From Alterisphingorhabdus sp038748365 (GTDB lineage Bacteria > Pseudomonadota > Alphaproteobacteria > Sphingomonadales > Sphingomonadaceae), in assembly GCA_038748365.1 (NCBI GenBank), contig JBCDIZ010000004.1, positions 186,001-250,000 of the forward strand: 64,000 nt of DNA. The letters run 5' to 3'. How positions within the stretch are numbered: position 1 is the stretch's first letter; each line of letters starts with the position of its first letter. Of this stretch, positions 32,442 through 40,684 are shown in pieces. The notes under the pieces are model-generated. The model was not told the origin of the DNA, did not search any database, and worked only from the letters and a program-made list of their open reading frames with translations. A program made the translations under genes and the position numbers.

Positions 32442-34259
32442 CTACTTTGCCGGCACCGTTTCGGCATCTGATGGTATATCAAATTGCAAGCTCGCCAGTC
32501 GCGCATACAGGCCGTTACTGGCGCTGAGTTGGCTGTGGCTGCCTTCTTCGACGATCCGTCCCTCATCCATCACCACGATGCGATCGGCAGCACGGATGGT
32601 GGCGAGGCGGTGGGCAATGACCAGCGTCGTGCGGTCTTCCATCAGACGGTCAAAGGCTTGCTGGACCAGCCTTTCGCTCTCCGCATCCAGCGCCGATGTG
32701 GCTTCGTCTAGCAGCAGAATGGGTGCATTGCGCAGCAACGCCCGGGCGATGGAAATACGCTGGCGCTGACCGCCAGAGAGCCGCGTGCCCGCTTCTCCCA
32801 AATAGCTGTCCAGACCTTCAGGCAGGGCTTGGATAAATTCAGCCGCATTGGCGGCTTCGGCGGCGGCCCAGATTTCTTCATCACTGGCATTCCAATTGCC
32901 ATAGCGCAGATTGTCGCGTGCCGAGGCAGCGAAGAGCACACTTTCCTGAGGCACATAGGCCATGCGCTCACGGATATCTGCAGGATCAGCCGAGGGCAGG
33001 GCAACGCCATCGATACGGATGGTTCCAGCCTCGGGATCATAAAAGCGCTGTGCCAGTTGAAATATGGTCGATTTACCTGCGCCGGACGGGCCGACAATCG
33101 CCACCGTCTCTCCAGGAGCAATCGTCAGGTCGAAATCCTCAATCGCCGCTATGTCTTGTCGTGTCGGATAGCGGAAGGTGACCTTTTGGAAACTGAGTTG
33201 CCCGCGTGGCGGCAGCGGCAGGTCCACCGGCTTGGCGGGTGGGGCAATATCCGGTTCGGCATTAAGTAGCTGATTGAGCCGCGCCGAAGCCCCGGCAGCG
33301 CGCAGCAGATCGCCATAGACCTCGGTCAGCGCGCCAAAAGACCCTGCCACCAGCACTCCGGCAAAGATAAACGCTGCGATGGTGCCGCCGGTCAACCGGC
33401 CTTCAATCACGTCAACCGCGCCCTGCCACATGATACCGGTAATCGCACCGAAGATCAGTGTGATGATCACCAGCGTCAAGGTTGCGCGTAGGGTGATGCG
33501 CTTTTTTGCGGTCTCAAATGTGCGTTCCACCGATCCGGCAAAACGCTCGGCTTCGCGCTCCTGTTGCCCAAAGGCCTGGACTATCTTCATCGCGCCCAGC
33601 GTCTCAGTAGTGGTAGCGCCGACATCGGCAACACGGTCTTGGCTCGATTTAGACACATTCTCCAGTTTGCGGCCGATAATAACGATGGGAATGATAATCA
33701 CCGGGATACCGATCAGCAGATACATGGTGAGCTGAGGCGCCAGATAAAACAAATAGACAACCCCGCCGATACCGACGACCAGATTACGCAAAGCCACCGA
33801 GACTGTGGTGCCGACAATCTGTTCGACAATGGCAGTGTCTGCAGTCATGCGTGAGGCGATTTCGGACGGCCGGTTTTCCTCAAAAAAACCGGGCGACTGG
33901 CGCAGCAAATTGCGTTGAACCGCGAGCCGGATATCGGCAACAACACGCTCGCCGAGCCAGGAGACAAAATAAAAGCGCATTGCCGTCGCAATCGCCAACA
34001 CCACGACAATCAGCAGGAGATAATGAAAAAACGGCGCAATATCAGCAGCATTGGTGCCCAAAGCTGCGAAACCATCGTCAACGACCTTCTGCAGCTGACG
34101 CGGAATCGCCAATGTCCCCAGAGCCGCGACCAGTAGCGCGATACCGGCGAACAGGATCTGCTTCGGGTAACGGATTGCGTGGCTCCAAAGCAGTGCCAGA
34201 TTGCCTAATTTACGCAGCGAGCGACCCGATTTTTCGTCGCTATCAGAAGTTTTTGCCAT
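32442..34259 (-). CDS. ABC transporter, MsbA/LmrA-like ATPase-permease fusion
   Basis: Half-transporter of 605 residues: six transmembrane helices in about 15-330 and a nucleotide-binding domain at about 355-600. The Walker A is GPSGAGKS, the signature LSGGQRQR, Walker B APILLLDEATSALD, and the switch His is in LVIAHRLATIRAA. It belongs to the ABCB group that flips lipids, lipid A precursors or drugs. MsbA itself cannot be asserted since sphingomonads use glycosphingolipids rather than standard LPS. It is convergent with the third exbD, 10 bp apart. Confidence 0.9.
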   Translation of the reverse strand: MAKTSDSDEKSGRSLRKLGNLALLWSHAIRYPKQILFAGIALLVAALGTLAIPRQLQKVVDDGFAALGTNAADIAPFFHYLLLIVVVLAIATAMRFYFVSWLGERVVADIRLAVQRNLLRQSPGFFEENRPSEIASRMTADTAIVEQIVGTTVSVALRNLVVGIGGVVYLFYLAPQLTMYLLIGIPVIIIPIVIIGRKLENVSKSSQDRVADVGATTTETLGAMKIVQAFGQQEREAERFAGSVERTFETAKKRITLRATLTLVIITLIFGAITGIMWQGAVDVIEGRLTGGTIAAFIFAGVLVAGSFGALTEVYGDLLRAAGASARLNQLLNAEPDIAPPAKPVDLPLPPRGQLSFQKVTFRYPTRQDIAAIEDFDLTIAPGETVAIVGPSGAGKSTIFQLAQRFYDPEAGTIRIDGVALPSADPADIRERMAYVPQESVLFAASARDNLRYGNWNASDEEIWAAAEAANAAEFIQALPEGLDSYLGEAGTRLSGGQRQRISIARALLRNAPILLLDEATSALDAESERLVQQAFDRLMEDRTTLVIAHRLATIRAADRIVVMDEGRIVEEGSHSQLSASNGLYARLASLQFDIPSDAETVPAK

Positions 34260-34458
34260 GGCTGTGCGCTAGCAGCCCGATGACGCAGGCTCAACCGATT
34301 TGGCTTTTATTTTGGTGATAGCTTGCCTGTATTAACAGCCAAAAGGTCTGCTGGTTGTGCAATGCGAGAAAAGCGTCTAGAATTTGATAGTAACAGGCGG
34401 GGCAAAGCCGAAAAGAAGCAGCATTAAAGCCAATCGGTCCCCGCGTCGCAAGGAACTT
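34260..34458. other. gene-free stretch before the structured element
   Basis: Part of a 469-bp gap between the ABC transporter and phaZ. No coding sequence or terminator is obvious. It may contain the divergent promoters of both genes. The following 267 bp are the inverted-repeat element. Confidence 0.45.
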
Positions 34459-34725
34459 GGGTCAGGACCTGCTAGTTGATGCGGTCGTGACTTGGCCAGA
34501 AAAGGCCGGATCTAGGAGTGAGTGAGGAGCATAGTGGTTCTATTCGACGATCGAGCGACGACGAGCTGGCCTTTTCTGGCCAAGCCCCTGCGGGGTGGCG
34601 TGCTGCGGGCGATCTGCTACGTCAAAGCCCTTGCAGGCAGAATAACTGCCTGGCTGCGGACTTTTCCTTACAGCTCATCCCGCAGCACGCCATCACGATC
34701 CACATCAACTAGCAGGTCCTGACCC
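34459..34725. mobile_element. 267-bp structured inverted-repeat element (MITE-like or RNA)
   Basis: Outer arms GGGTCAGGACCTGCTAGTTG... (34459-34481) and their exact reverse complement (34703-34725) form a perfect 23-bp pair, extended by TCGTGA/TCACGA. Inside are a 19-bp pair (34491-34509 with 34566-34584), CCCC-TGC-GGGG at 34585-34595, a perfect 14-bp pair (34596-34609 with 34679-34692), and a 7-bp hairpin CAGGCAG/CTGCCTG (34634-34652). Nested stems on this scale suggest a miniature inverted-repeat transposon or a folded RNA. No transposase gene and no clear target duplication are seen. Confidence 0.7.
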
Positions 34726-34728
34726 TAT

Positions 34729-35952
34729 ATGATCTATCACGCCTATGAAATGCAGCGCTCCATGCTAGCGAGCGCCAGTGCTTGGGCGAATATGAGCGCA
34801 CAATTTCTCAATAATCCGGCTAATCCATTCGCCTATATCGGCGGTGGCCCGGCACTGGCGCATGCACTGGATGTGTTCGCCCATGCCTCGGCCCCGCGCG
34901 GCAAGCCGGCTTTTGGCATTGATAGCGTAGACGTTGATGGCAAGCTGCAACCGGTCGTAGAAGATATTGTGCTGCAGCTGCCTTTTGGTCAGCTCAAGCG
35001 CTTCCGTCATGCGGCGTTGCCCAAAAATGCGCCGCGACTGTTGATCGTTGCACCGATGTCGGGCCATTTTGCCACTCTGCTGCGTGGCACAGTCGAACGG
35101 ATGATTCCGGGCCATGAGGTGTTTATTACAGACTGGCGCGATGCACGGCAGGTGTCATTGGACGAGGGTTCCTTCGATCTCGATGATTATATCGACTATG
35201 TCATCGCCTTTTTGGAGCATATAGGCCCCGGCGCACATATGCTGGCGGTTTGCCAGCCTTCGGTGCCGTGTTTTGCCGCAGCAGCGGTCATGTCGGGTGA
35301 GGACCATGACTGCCGCCCGCGGACTTTGACCATGATGGGCGGGCCGATTGACACGCGCGAAGCGCCGACATCGGTCAACCAGATGGCGATGCAGCGGCCG
35401 CATAGCTGGTTTGAGCAGAATGCGATTACTACTGTGCCGATGCAATATCCGGGGCATGGCCGCCGCGTTTATCCCGGGTTCCTACAGCTTGCCGGCTTTA
35501 TGTCGATGAATCTGGGCAACCATATGCTCAGCCATTGGGAGATGTTCCGCCATCTGATCGATGGCGATGGTGAAAGCGCAACCGCGACCAAGGATTTTTA
35601 CGACGAATATCGCTCTGTCTGTGACATGACGGCGGAATTCTATCTCCAGACCGTAGATCATGTGTTCCAGCGGCACTTGCTGCCACGCGGTGAAATGATG
35701 CATCGCGGCACACGGATTGATCTCGGCGCGATCCACGATATCGGCCTGTTGGCGATTGAAGGCGAGCGCGACGATATCAGCGGCATCGGCCAGACTCGCG
35801 CCGCGCTGCATCTTACCCCGGCGCTGGACGAGAGCTATAAGTTCTACGATCTGGTCGAAAATGTCGGCCATTATGGCATTTTCAACGGCAGCAAATGGCG
35901 CACCAAGATTGCTCCGGTGGTTGAAGAGTGGATTATTGAGCATAATGGGTAG
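34729..35952 (+). CDS. phaZ: intracellular polyhydroxyalkanoate depolymerase PhaZ
   Basis: Breaks down stored polyhydroxyalkanoate granules to hydroxy-acids. The N-terminus MIYHAYEMQRSMLA and the active-site LAVCQPS (nucleophile Cys175) match the intracellular PhaZ1-type family, which uses Cys rather than Ser. VGHYGIFNGSKWR near the end carries the catalytic His. The 407 residues are normal. The ATG stands 3 bp after the right arm of the inverted-repeat element, so its ribosome site lies in that element. A hairpin (35972-35987) follows the stop. Confidence 0.93.
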   Translation: MIYHAYEMQRSMLASASAWANMSAQFLNNPANPFAYIGGGPALAHALDVFAHASAPRGKPAFGIDSVDVDGKLQPVVEDIVLQLPFGQLKRFRHAALPKNAPRLLIVAPMSGHFATLLRGTVERMIPGHEVFITDWRDARQVSLDEGSFDLDDYIDYVIAFLEHIGPGAHMLAVCQPSVPCFAAAAVMSGEDHDCRPRTLTMMGGPIDTREAPTSVNQMAMQRPHSWFEQNAITTVPMQYPGHGRRVYPGFLQLAGFMSMNLGNHMLSHWEMFRHLIDGDGESATATKDFYDEYRSVCDMTAEFYLQTVDHVFQRHLLPRGEMMHRGTRIDLGAIHDIGLLAIEGERDDISGIGQTRAALHLTPALDESYKFYDLVENVGHYGIFNGSKWRTKIAPVVEEWIIEHNG

Positions 35953-35971
35953 GTGACTAAGAAACACTACT

Positions 35972-35987
35972 CCCCGCTTGCGCGGGG
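35972..35987 (+). terminator. possible terminator hairpin after phaZ
   Basis: CCCCGC-TTGC-GCGGGG stem. It has no T-run, so termination is uncertain. Confidence 0.35.
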
Positions 35988-36059
35988 CTGGCGATAATCA
36001 GTTGGCAAGCCTCTCTTTAGGGCTTTTCCCCACCCGACGAATCCCCTACATCACCGCGC

Positions 36060-37031
36060 ATGATTACACTCAAATCCGCAACCGTAGAACGCTGGAAGCT
36101 CGACAACGCGTTCACCATTGCCCGTGGCAGCAAGACCGATGTTGATCTCGTCGTCTGTGAAGTCACCGACGGCACGCATATTGGCCGGGGCGAAGGCACG
36201 CCGATCTATTATGAGGGCGAGACCGCCGAACTGTGCGTCGAAGCGATTGAGATGCGCACCAAGCAGAATCGCCCGATCAGCCGCGAGGACTTGCTTGAAT
36301 CGATGATGGAAGGGGCGGCGCGCAATGCGCTGGATTCCGCGCTTTGGGATTTGGAGAGCAAGGCCAGCGGCAAGCCATTATGGCAATTGGCGGGCTTGCC
36401 CGAACCCAAGCCACTGATAACAGCATTCACCATTTCGCTCGGCGAACCGGAGCAGATGCAGGCCGATGCTGCCAAGGCGGTTGAGGCGGGCTATCAGCTG
36501 CTCAAGGTCAAACTGAATGGCGAGAACGATATGGCGCGGCTGGCGGCGGTGCATGCCGGAGCGCCGAGTGCGCGGATCATTGCCGATGCCAATGAAAGCT
36601 GGGATGAAATTGACATATTGAGCATGGCCATCGGCACGGCGCAATATGGCGTTGAGCTTATCGAGCAACCGGTTTCCGCTGGCTTTGAAGATGAGCTGAT
36701 GGCAGTGGAAACGCCGGTGCCTTTCTGCGCCGATGAAAGCTGCCACACCAGCGAAGACCTTGACCGGGTCGAGGGTTGCTTTGGCGTGGTCAATATCAAG
36801 CTCGATAAGACCGGCGGCCTGACTGAAGCCCTCAACCTGATGGAAAAGGCGCGGATACGTGATCTGAAAACCATGGTCGGCACCATGCTCTGCACCAGCC
36901 TTGGTGCCGCGCCTGCTTTTGCTTTGGCGCAAAAGGCAGATTGGGTTGATCTCGACGCTCCGGCTTTGCTTAAGAAGGACCGTGAAGGCGGCTTCACCTA
37001 TTCTGGTGGCATGATCCATCCACCGACATAA
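36060..37031 (+). CDS. enolase-superfamily dipeptide epimerase
   Basis: Muconate-lactonising subgroup member of 323 residues. Catalytic lysines are K149 and K151 (LLKVKLN); metal ligands are D176 (ADANESW), E202 (LIEQPVS) and D225 (CADES), with K247 in VNIKLDKTGG as the second base. The pattern is that of L-Ala-D/L-Glu epimerases (YcjG/YkfB type), which recycle murein peptides. Specificity within the group is hard to read from sequence. It begins 107 bp after phaZ and 7 bp precede the following GNAT gene, which is probably in the same transcript. Confidence 0.87.
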   Translation: MITLKSATVERWKLDNAFTIARGSKTDVDLVVCEVTDGTHIGRGEGTPIYYEGETAELCVEAIEMRTKQNRPISREDLLESMMEGAARNALDSALWDLESKASGKPLWQLAGLPEPKPLITAFTISLGEPEQMQADAAKAVEAGYQLLKVKLNGENDMARLAAVHAGAPSARIIADANESWDEIDILSMAIGTAQYGVELIEQPVSAGFEDELMAVETPVPFCADESCHTSEDLDRVEGCFGVVNIKLDKTGGLTEALNLMEKARIRDLKTMVGTMLCTSLGAAPAFALAQKADWVDLDAPALLKKDREGGFTYSGGMIHPPT

Positions 37032-37038
37032 GCGAGCC

Positions 37039-37626
37039 ATGGTTGGGGACGAGAATCAAGAACAAAGGCCTGCCATAGCGCCCCGGATCACTACTGAAAG
37101 GCTGATCCTGCGCAGCTTTCAGCGCGATGATTTTGACACATTTTGCGCCACCCGAGCCAAGCCAGAGGTGATGCAGCATATTGCATCGAAACCATTTACC
37201 CGCAGCCAGCTATGGGAGAAATTTCTACGTGGGCCAGGCTTGTGGTCGCTTGCGGGTTATGGCGTTTGGGCTATTGAAAGACGTGAGGATGGCCGATTGA
37301 TTGGGGAAGTTGGCTTTGCCGATTATCAGCGCGATCTGGAACCGCCCTTGCCCGGGCAGGGTGCCTCTGCGGAGGAAGCGATCTGGCCCGAAGCCTCCTG
37401 GCTGCTTGATAGTGATGCACACGGCAAAGGCTATGCGAGTGAGGCTTTGGCAGCAGCGCTTGCATGGGCTGATACCGCGCTTCAGACGCCGATAATCTGT
37501 ATTATATCGCCGAGTAATAAGGCGTCACTGCGCCTCGCTGCACGTCATGGCTTTTTGGTTGTGGGGCACCGTGTGCATAAAGGTGACCCGGTGATTGTGT
37601 TTCAGCGTAATTTGCCAATGGAATAG
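37039..37626 (+). CDS. GNAT family N-acetyltransferase, RimJ/RimL-like
   Basis: Acetyl-CoA dependent N-acetyltransferase of 195 residues. The opening ITTERLILRSFQRDDFDTFC and GYGVWAIERREDGRLIGEVG are typical of the Acetyltransf_3 branch. The acetyl-CoA loop region is DSDAHGKGYASEALAAALAW and the final strands are SPSNKASLRLAARHGF. Targets range from ribosomal proteins to antibiotics and are not identifiable. Separated from the epimerase by 7 bp and ends at a C-rich repeat shared with the convergent thiolase gene. Confidence 0.87.
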   Translation: MVGDENQEQRPAIAPRITTERLILRSFQRDDFDTFCATRAKPEVMQHIASKPFTRSQLWEKFLRGPGLWSLAGYGVWAIERREDGRLIGEVGFADYQRDLEPPLPGQGASAEEAIWPEASWLLDSDAHGKGYASEALAAALAWADTALQTPIICIISPSNKASLRLAARHGFLVVGHRVHKGDPVIVFQRNLPME

Positions 37627-37724
37627 ACCCACCCCTAACCCCTCCCGCAAGCGGGAGGGGGAAATATATGACGCTACCTGCTCCCCTCCCGCCTGCGGGA
37701 GGGGCTGAGGCTGGGGGTGGGTCT
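37625..37724. repeat. inverted pair of C-rich hairpin repeats
   Basis: Outer arms AGACCCACCCC / GGGGTGGGTCT enclose two hairpins of 10-bp stems, CCCCTCCCGC/GCGGGAGGGG at 37639-37660 and 37683-37704. It lies between convergent GNAT and thiolase genes and is probably a bidirectional terminator. Confidence 0.8.
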
Positions 37725-37733
37725 GAAAGTGTC

Positions 37734-38912
37734 TTACAATACTTCGAACAGACCAGCCGCGCCCATGCCGCCGCCGACGCACATGGTGACGACGACATGC
37801 TTGGCACCGCGTCGTTTGCCTTCGATCAGGGCGTGGCCGACACAGCGCGCGCCGGTCATGCCATAGGGGTGACCGATCGAGATCGAGCCGCCATTGACGT
37901 TGAGCAACTCATCGGGGATGCCGAGCTTGTCGCGGCAATAGAGCACCTGCACAGCAAAGGCTTCATTGAGTTCCCATAGGCCGATATCATCCATCTTAAG
38001 ATTGAAGCGTTCGAGCAATGCCGGGACGGCATAGACTGGGCCGATGCCCATTTCATCAGGCTTAGTGCCAGCAACCGCCATGCCGACATAGCGGCCAAGC
38101 GGGGTCAGGCCGCGCTTTTCGGCAACCTTGGCTTCCATAACGATAGAGGCGGAGGAACCATCGGACAGTTGGCTGGCGTTGCCTGCGGTGATGGTCTTGT
38201 CAGGGCCGAGCACCGGCTGCAGACCCTGCAGGCCTTCCAGCGTTGTCGTCGGGCGGTTGCCCTCATCCTTGGTGATGGTGACTTCCTGTTCGGAAACCTC
38301 TCCGGTTTCCTTGTTCTTGTACATCATCTTGGTGGTGATCGGGACGATCTCGTCATCGAAATAGCCCGCCTCCTGCGCCGCTGCGGTGCGCATCTGCGAC
38401 TGCAGTGAATATTCGTCCATGACTTCGCGGCTGATGGAATAACGGTCGGCGACAACTTCGGCGGTTTCCAGCATCGACATGTAAATGTCATTGTGCATCG
38501 CCACCAGTTCCTTATCCGGCGACACCCGCATTTCCGGTGTCTGCACCAGACTGATGGATTCCTGACCACCGGCGGCGACGATATCCATATTGTCGACAAC
38601 TACCTGCTTGGCGGCGGTGGCGATGGCCATCATGCCGGACGAACATTGACGGTCGATGGTCATGCCGCTGACCGAGATTGGCAGACCCGAGCGCAAAGCG
38701 ACATTGCGGCCCAGATTGCCGCCCTGTGTCCCCTGTTGCAGCGCGCTGCCCCAGACACAATCCTGTACTTCGCCGCCGTCAACGCCTGCACGCTCAATCG
38801 CGGCGCTCAGCGAGTGGCTGCCCAGGGTCGGGCCAGCGGTGTTGTTGAACCCGCCACGATAGGCCTTACCGATCGGGGTACGGGCGGTGGAAACGATAAC
38901 TGCATCACGCAT
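37734..38912 (-). CDS. acetyl-CoA C-acyltransferase (thiolase)
   Basis: Forms or breaks acetoacetyl/3-ketoacyl-CoA in fatty-acid beta-oxidation or polyester precursor supply. The active-site Cys is in DRQCSSGMMAIATAA, near residue 90. GNASQLSDGSSASIVMEAK, NVNGGSISIGHPYGMTGARC and VVTMCVGGGMGAAGLFEV carry the second Cys and His. The 392 residues and ARTPIGKAYRGGFN start are standard. With MaoC hydratase and PhaZ nearby, a role in hydroxyacyl-CoA handling is likely. Confidence 0.93.
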   Translation of the reverse strand: MRDAVIVSTARTPIGKAYRGGFNNTAGPTLGSHSLSAAIERAGVDGGEVQDCVWGSALQQGTQGGNLGRNVALRSGLPISVSGMTIDRQCSSGMMAIATAAKQVVVDNMDIVAAGGQESISLVQTPEMRVSPDKELVAMHNDIYMSMLETAEVVADRYSISREVMDEYSLQSQMRTAAAQEAGYFDDEIVPITTKMMYKNKETGEVSEQEVTITKDEGNRPTTTLEGLQGLQPVLGPDKTITAGNASQLSDGSSASIVMEAKVAEKRGLTPLGRYVGMAVAGTKPDEMGIGPVYAVPALLERFNLKMDDIGLWELNEAFAVQVLYCRDKLGIPDELLNVNGGSISIGHPYGMTGARCVGHALIEGKRRGAKHVVVTMCVGGGMGAAGLFEVL

Positions 38913-38933
38913 GGGAAATTCTCCTTTTAAGTT

Positions 38934-39119
38934 CCCCTCCCGTTTACGGGATGGGTTAGGGGTGGGATTTGTATGTGTGAAGGTGGTTCTGGCCCACCCA
39001 GTTATCAGGTTTACCTTGCCCCCAGCAAGGTAAAGAAATGCCTGGGAGGCATTTCGACCTGATCACTCCCCTCCCGCGAGCGGGAGGGGAGAATTAAAGC
39101 ATGCCCCTCACGAGAGGGG
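38934..39119. repeat. multi-hairpin repeat cluster between maoC and thiolase genes
   Basis: Contains CCCGT/ACGGG near 38939-38950, a three-stem fold at 39004-39063, CCCCTCCCGC/GCGGGAGGGG (39068-39089) and CCCCTC/GAGGGG (39104-39119). Related to the other C-rich repeats in the window. The three-stem unit is described separately. Confidence 0.7.
39004..39063. repeat. 60-bp three-way junction unit
   Basis: ATCAGGT (39004-39010) pairs with ACCTGAT (39057-39063) around two hairpins: TTTACCTTG/CAAGGTAAA (39010-39034) and GAAATGCCT/AGGCATTTC (39035-39055). All three stems are perfect. Confidence 0.65.
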
Positions 39120-39125
39120 AGAAAC

Positions 39126-39584
39126 TCAAACAAAAAACTGGCTGATCCACTCGGCCATGAGGGCGGGCTTGTCCTCGCCTTCAATCTCAACCGTGAACTC
39201 CAGTGTCTGCTGCCACTGGCCGGGGCGTTTTTCTTCAAGGTCGAGCAGGGTGAAATGGCCGCGCACGCGCTTGCCGGCACGTACCGGGGCAAGGAAGCGG
39301 GTTTTATTGCCGCCATAGTTGACGCCCATTTTGATGCCTTCGACGCGAGGCATATCTGATTTGGCAGTCATTATCGGGAATAGTGACAGGGTAAGAAAAC
39401 CATGGGCGATGGTGCCGCCAAAAGGCGTCATCTTGGCCTTTTCTTCATCAACATGGATGAATTGGTGGTCGCCGGTAGCATCAGCGAATTTGTTGATCAT
39501 CTCTTGATCGACCAAGATCCATTCAGACGTCGCTAGCTTCTCGCCTTTTTTTTCTAGCATTTGCTGTGGGGTAATTGTGCTCAT
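39126..39584 (-). CDS. MaoC family dehydratase (R-hydratase-like)
   Basis: Hot-dog fold enzyme of 152 residues. The active-site block FADATGDHQFIHVDEEKA followed by TPFGGTIAHGFLTLSLFP is diagnostic of (R)-specific enoyl-CoA hydratases. It interconverts enoyl-CoA and (R)-3-hydroxyacyl-CoA, feeding PHA synthesis or beta-oxidation. The position upstream of a thiolase gene (same strand) and near phaZ fits that. It may instead act on another acyl-CoA. A long palindrome lies just upstream. Confidence 0.92.
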   Translation of the reverse strand: MSTITPQQMLEKKGEKLATSEWILVDQEMINKFADATGDHQFIHVDEEKAKMTPFGGTIAHGFLTLSLFPIMTAKSDMPRVEGIKMGVNYGGNKTRFLAPVRAGKRVRGHFTLLDLEEKRPGQWQQTLEFTVEIEGEDKPALMAEWISQFFV

Positions 39585-39667
39585 TGCTGCATCCTTCTTA
39601 CGTTTTTGTTTGCAACTCTAGTGCCGCAGCAAGGACGCGGACGCAAGGCTGATCCAACAATTTTCTG

Positions 39668-39693
39668 GCTGCAATAAGGAGTCCTTTTGCAGC
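39668..39693. promoter_or_regulatory. 26-bp near-perfect palindrome in a divergent promoter region
   Basis: GCTGCAA-T-AAGGA-G-TCCTT-TTGCAGC: all bases pair except a single bulged T and the central G. It lies between maoC (minus) and the membrane protein gene at 39746 (plus), where a shared operator would be expected. No bound factor is known. Confidence 0.45.
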
Positions 39694-39745
39694 ACTCGAT
39701 ACAATAGCATTTGCCTGTCGGATGTCTGCACGATAGCGTTGCGCT

Positions 39746-40684
39746 ATGTTTCGGCTGGCTCAATATCGATCGGCAAAGATATTGCTGATCATTGGTTTAG
39801 CGGCAACCGCTTTACGGCTGCTTCTGGACAGTAGCTATGCCACCAGTGCGCTGGTTTACGTTGCCGTTCCAACGCTTATCGCCTTTGCTCTCATTGTTTT
39901 CGTGAAGCCTTATGATGGCCATTCTGAGCATCGGAAATTCTTGTTTTTCATGTTCGACTCATTGGTCATTATGCTGGCGACTTCGGCCTTGCTCATGGAA
40001 GGCTTTATCTGCGTCATTATGTTTATGCCGATCTATTTTGGCATATGCCTGATTGCTTATCTATTCAAACTCGTGACAGGCGAATTCAGACACGATGATG
40101 ACGATAATCTCGCAGAGCGTTTCAAAGTGCATGCATGGTTGGTCCTGCCTCTTATGTTGTCGATTGAAGGTGTCTTGCCAGAGACCAGTTTTGAGCGATC
40201 CAATGTGATAGTTCGCAGTCAGATTATTGATGCCGATGTACCAGAAATTATCGACCATCTTAATCAGCCCATGGACTATTCTGGGGACCGGGGCTGGATG
40301 ATTGCTGTGTTTCCGCAGCCTGTACGTAGTGAGAATCCAGGCCTTTACGCTGGTGCAATCCACAGGCTACACTTTGTCTATAATCGCTGGTTTTTTGGCA
40401 ATACAAAACGTGGTGAAATGCATGTTCGTATTGGCGAAGTGTCCAAAGAGCGCATTAGGACCAGCATAGTCCGTAATGACAGCTACCTTGCCGGCTATCT
40501 CAATATTCAGGGTACACAACTTGATTTTCACCCGCTCAGCAATGGTTCCACCCAAGTGCTGCTAACGATCAGATATGAACGCACATTGGATCCCTATTGG
40601 TATTTTCATCCGATGCAACAAATTGCCCTTGAGCAGAGTGCTGATTATCTCTTGGAGCAGATAGTCGATCCTGGAGGGCAATAG
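39746..40684 (+). CDS. membrane protein with C-terminal SRPBCC-like domain
   Basis: Protein of 312 residues. Three or four hydrophobic segments lie in about 10-120 (ILLIIGLAATALRLLL, LVYVAVPTLIAFALIVFV, FVIMFMPIYFGICLIAYLF type). The C-terminal 160 residues resemble an SRPBCC/START lipid-binding fold: RSQIIDADVPEIIDHLNQ, QLDFHPLSNGSTQVLLTIRY. Function unknown. The stop codon overlaps the GTG start of the desaturase gene, so translation is coupled and the two products probably act on the same lipid. Confidence 0.7.
   Translation: MFRLAQYRSAKILLIIGLAATALRLLLDSSYATSALVYVAVPTLIAFALIVFVKPYDGHSEHRKFLFFMFDSLVIMLATSALLMEGFICVIMFMPIYFGICLIAYLFKLVTGEFRHDDDDNLAERFKVHAWLVLPLMLSIEGVLPETSFERSNVIVRSQIIDADVPEIIDHLNQPMDYSGDRGWMIAVFPQPVRSENPGLYAGAIHRLHFVYNRWFFGNTKRGEMHVRIGEVSKERIRTSIVRNDSYLAGYLNIQGTQLDFHPLSNGSTQVLLTIRYERTLDPYWYFHPMQQIALEQSADYLLEQIVDPGGQ

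Noticed and set aside
34518..34722. Two overlapping reading frames of about 65 codons inside the inverted-repeat element
   Set aside because: They have no ribosome site, lack any recognisable fold and follow from the GC-rich stems; not credible genes.
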